DNA of 64,000 bases, taken from the NCBI RefSeq assembly GCF_016802725.1, contig NC_052664.1, forward strand, positions 17,194,405-17,258,404, read 5' to 3'. A program made the translations under genes and the position numbers. Numbering within the stretch: the stretch's first letter is position 1; each line of letters starts with the position of its first letter. Shown here piece after piece: positions 60,490-64,000 of this stretch. This DNA is from Solenopsis invicta (taxonomy: Eukaryota; Arthropoda; Insecta; Hymenoptera; Formicidae). The notes below the pieces were generated by a model. That model did not search any database. It had not been told where the DNA came from and saw nothing but the letters and a program-made list of their open reading frames with translations.

Positions 60490-62550
60490 TTTGTTGTTGC
60501 TACATATGAAAAAATTTTTTTCTGAAATCAAATTTTTTACATATTTCAAATTTATAAAAGATAGTTTTTTTTTTTAAGTATGATTCTGACAAATTTATTT
60601 ATTTAAAAAGAAAGTATTTATTTTCTTTGCATTTTCTGTGTATGACAAGCATAATAAGAGAAATCAGTTGCAGTAATTCTGAATGCATTACCCCAACGAA
60701 TTGTCGGTTCATTACACAAGTAAGATAAATTAGAGACAAATTTGTACATGAGTAAAAATAATCTATTAGCGTATAGAGTGTGTGATAGATCAAAATAAAA
60801 AATATTTACTTTTCAAATAACGCTCTAAGCAAAACATCTTCGAGAGCTTGCAATCGTTCCTGTTAAATTAATTATCCGTAATGTGCGCGATAAAAATTTC
60901 CGAGATAATCATAATTAAGACTGAGATAACGTCTAGATTATATATCCAGATTACAGCGGCTTTAAATTCGACGAAGAAGAGCTTTATTAAGAATTATATC
61001 ATACCAATATGCACTGGTTACTGCTATTTTAAGAAACGTAGTCATGTTACAACTTATCAGTGATAAGAAGCTACCTTTGCGATTAAATGATTTTATTAAT
61101 ATGCGAACATCTTTGATAGATCGAAACGTTTACTTAGATGTCTTAGATTATACATGCTGATATATATGTCTAAAATTAATAAAATTATTGAAAAATATTG
61201 CATAATTGCAAAAATATATTGCTGATAGAAAATGATTGAAAACAGAAATACGTCATTTATTGTATCGTTTATTATTAAAAAATATAAGTCGAAATGCATA
61301 TATACGTTAATACAAATCGATACGTATAAACATGCACTGACAGCAATCGATTCCATCAGAATTAAATTTATTAATGTTTCTAATAGCTAATTGCAGCAAC
61401 AAGTAATAATTCTGAAAATGATCATGATTGGACTCTTTTTTTCTAATTTGTCAATTACATGACGCGCGGATTCGTTAACGAACATTATGTTCATACGGAG
61501 AGCGATTACAAGGTTTTGTTCGATGTATTTATTATGCAACATTAATGCACATCTTTCATACTTTTGTGACGCCGGTCGCCATTAATATTCCGCGGCAGGT
61601 GCCGCACGCGTGGAATGTCAAGCGGAAAGCGGCGGCGGCGTTGTTGCTCGGTGCAGGCCTTTCTCAAGCTGCTGCTCGCGACGTACTTTTTTGTTTTTAT
61701 CTCGCTATCGATTCGCGCAAGGACTCTCAGTAATCCGAATGAAGAGTCGAAATCTCTTGATGGAAGTAAACAACAAATTACGTTCGCGCGAAGGTGAACA
61801 AGCAGCCGCGTAAATACCACGGCGATTTCATCGTTCGTGCATTACAAAGAGCGCGTCGCTCGCGGAACATCTTAGTGGACATTCGAGTAAGTATCGGCCG
61901 ATATTTACAAGTAGCTTTCCATTATGTGAAGTGATATCATTCAGAATGACGCATCATTTTGTATGATGAATCTAAGCAAACGTTTCGATCTATTAGATAT
62001 GGATGTTCGTGTTGAACTCGCACCTTGGCACGCTGTTGTTTCTGTCATTTTATTTTATGAATAATTGATTTTTATTGTGTGCTCTAAACTCTCTTTCTGA
62101 GAAGTATCTTTTAGCATACACAATAATCTTTAAACAAAAAAATAGAGAATGATATTTATTAAATATATTGTAAAAAGACGAGTTTAAAATATTATTATTA
62201 TTATTTTTTTTTTAATTTTATTTGAAAGTACGAGAATAATTGTAGCAATTAGTAGTATTGTAATTAGTATATTTGGTCGATTGTGTAATAATAAATAAAT
62301 TCTTATTAAATAACTATGTGCAAGCATGACTGCGTTGAAAGTGGATTTTGGATATTCGATTATTTGAATTACTAGAGCACAGTTATTGACATCGCGCGCG
62401 GCAAATAATTTAGTGATTGATCGGCGGAACAATTTCAGATAGCTTTTTATCGGTCGGCGATTTTCCAGCGTGTAGAGATAGTTTTTTTAATCACGCAATT
62501 CTAATTGATTGCAATCAATATAATCGTTATATATATATTGATCTATTATA

Positions 62551-62588
62551 TCTCGTTCTCTCTCTCTCTTGCTCTCTCTTTCTCTCTC
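62551..62588. repeat. TC-rich microsatellite
   Basis: CTCTCTCTCTTGCTCTCTC-type tract. Confidence 0.85.
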
Positions 62589-62916
62589 GATACAATTAAA
62601 CGATTAAAATTGATTAAATGTAATTCCAATTTTAGATTTTGACGTTATATATATGCGAGAGTTAAATTGAAAAATTAAATTATCCATAACACGCAATCTA
62701 CGTGATCTTCGAAAATGTTTGGCCGCATTTGCGCCGGTGAAAAAGGATATCTGAATACAGAACACCAAATAATACAATATAAAGATTATATCTGTATTAT
62801 AATTATATTTGAATACTGATCGAAAACAATAGATTTCACAGAATCAGAAAAATCGTGGAAAAAGCATCTCTTTATCCGATTGCATATACGCTCGGACGGA
62901 TTTTTGAGATGGAAGT

Positions 62917-63156
62917 TTATAATTCCGTCGGGTCGTAAATCGCCGTTTTACGATGAGATGCACCAGACAGATACGCTATGAGAGTTTTGCCGATCTTTTT
63001 TATCCCGTCTGAGTTCACGAAGGTCTGTCCAATAATATCGTCAGACTGACATTTAATACGCATAATCATGACGAAGGACGCGATTTTTTCTCCATTTTCC
63101 GTTACTTTTCGAATGCATATCTTTAATCCCTTCATATAATTCGTCAGATAACACAA
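62917..63156 (-). CDS. Coding-like frame, up to 79 codons, unassigned
   Basis: The minus-strand frame is open from a TAA near 63169 to TAA at 62917. The first ATG is at 63135, giving 72 codons. The composition is protein-like, with segments such as KVTENGEKIASFVMIM and DDIIGQTFVNSDGIKKIGK, ending IYDPTEL. Codon use is mixed and stops are absent although the neighbourhood is AT-rich. No acceptor AG lies between the upstream stop and the ATG except within the frame. It may be a small gene, an exon fragment or an old captured sequence. I do not recognise the family. Confidence 0.3.
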   Translation of the reverse strand: MCYLTNYMKGLKICIRKVTENGEKIASFVMIMRIKCQSDDIIGQTFVNSDGIKKIGKTLIAYLSGASHRKTAIYDPTEL

Positions 63157-63328
63157 AAATATTTATCTCCTATACGTGATTATCCAGACAAGAATTTGTA
63201 CATTATTTATTTCTAGCTAAATCAGTAGTAAAATCAGTCTTCTTTTGAAAATATTGTGTTATCTTTTTATTATCAAAATTTGTGATTATTTTTATGCTCA
63301 AATTTTATTGTAAGATTCAAACTTTTGC

Positions 63329-63475
63329 ACATGTCAAATTTAATATTCAATCTTAACGTATTATAGACGACGACTCGAATTAAATGTTGTATTCAAATTT
63401 TAACAAATTCAAATACAACATTTAACTCGAATTATTCGAGATATTACGTTAAATCTGCAAATTTGCATTTCACAT
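63329..63475. mobile_element. Palindromic MITE
   Basis: The outer ends ACATGTCAAATTT and, inverted, AAATTTGCATTTCACATG pair with small gaps. The core TTAAATGTTGTATTCAAATTT against AAATTCAAATACAACATTTAA is nearly perfect, so the unit can fold into one long hairpin. Confidence 0.7.
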
Positions 63476-64000
63476 GGTTGAAAGAGTTAACGAAATGCTT
63501 AATTAATTTTTGTTATTTTCTACGATTTCAACTTCGCTTATATTTTCATATTCGAGCTCAGTGTATTCGTTAACGCGGATGGTTAATGCAGGAAGGCACA
63601 AGTATGCTCGAGTTCACCATTTCGAGGCGCTGCTCCAATTTGTAGATTGGAGAATATGGACGCATTCTGTATTACGATGAAAAACAAGAGGCTTATCGCA
63701 ACACCCAAATTATTCTTATGACTAATCGGTTGAAATTGGCACGTGACGCCGTGGCTCCAGGAAATCTGACATACCTGATTTATATATTGCTTTTTAATTC
63801 AGTCAGATATCAAGTTTCATCAAGGACACATATGTTGCTTGTGTTTCTTCATCGATATGGCGGTGGTTTCGACTCGCATTTGAGTAAGAAAAATTTGGAT
63901 AAAGAAGGAGGACTTTTATTCGATTATAACGCAGATGGTTATTTATGAACATTTTATTTGCATCGTGTAGAATTGTGGTACAGATTCTCAAATATTATAG

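Larger units (their letters stand above)
29547..64000 (+). other. Putative long first intron (open at right edge)
   Basis: It begins with the consensus GTGAGT donor after the 29404 exon. No plus-strand acceptor, coding frame and donor combination convincing as the next coding exon was found up to the window end, so the intron would exceed 34 kb. The sequence is AT-rich and filled with dispersed palindromic repeats. GC-richer patches lie at about 34.3-34.8, 35.3-35.7, 37.7-38.5, 47.3-47.65, 50.0-50.4, 51.1-51.8, 53.3-53.7 and 61.5-61.8 kb; they may be regulatory or independent non-coding exons. The strong ratchet-type site at 52746/52747 supports the intron reading. The alternative is that the gene ends elsewhere and part of this region is intergenic. 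Confidence 0.45.

Noticed and set aside
1..64000. tRNA, rRNA, CRISPR and prokaryotic operon signals
   Set aside because: No TTCGANTC-type arm in a cloverleaf, no rRNA-like block, no spaced direct repeats, and no packed gene order were seen on either strand.

Overview
The window looks like nuclear DNA from an insect, most likely a hymenopteran and plausibly an ant. This is inferred from style, not from a database match. The DNA is AT-rich with scattered CpG-rich islands, has no operon-like packing, and has splice-type signals. It carries a Penelope-like retroelement remnant and many short palindromic AT-rich elements. No bacterial, phage, CRISPR, tRNA or rRNA feature was recognised. Almost all open frames are short, lie on both strands of the same GC-richer patches, and look like chance frames.

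Layout. Positions 1-8450 are AT-rich non-coding DNA with a few miniature palindromic elements. Positions 8500-10130 hold CT/CA simple repeats and a strongly CpG-rich island that looks like a promoter or leader. Positions 10130-28700 are mostly non-coding. They contain a Penelope-like element (21264-22479), a foldback element beside it (22511-22785), a decayed retroelement zinc-knuckle segment (22827-23033), a TATA-associated open frame on the minus strand (23699-24022) and a large foldback repeat (24465-25240).

The one well-supported protein-coding exon is at 29404-29546 on the plus strand. It lies downstream of a CpG-rich region (28780-29403) and encodes a Gly-rich N-terminus followed by a basic segment. 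It ends in a phase-2 GTGAGT donor. No convincing downstream exon was found, so the remaining ~34 kb is best read as a very long first intron. The most interesting signal fits that reading: at 52746/52747 a pyrimidine tract and acceptor AG are fused directly to a GTGAGT donor. This is the structure of a zero-nucleotide recursive-splicing ratchet point. A second GTGAGT lies 57 bases further on, as in a recursive-splicing exon.

The putative intron is loaded with at least five families of non-autonomous, mostly palindromic repeats. Each is present in two or three copies, several in opposite orientations. It also holds piggyBac-like debris around 42.2 and 44.8-45.9 kb, a miRNA-like hairpin at 50434-50515, and a few isolated coding-like islands on either strand (41.9, 47.5, 55.1 and 62.9 kb) that I cannot assign. 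Copy boundaries of repeats are by-eye estimates, generally good to about 10 bases.
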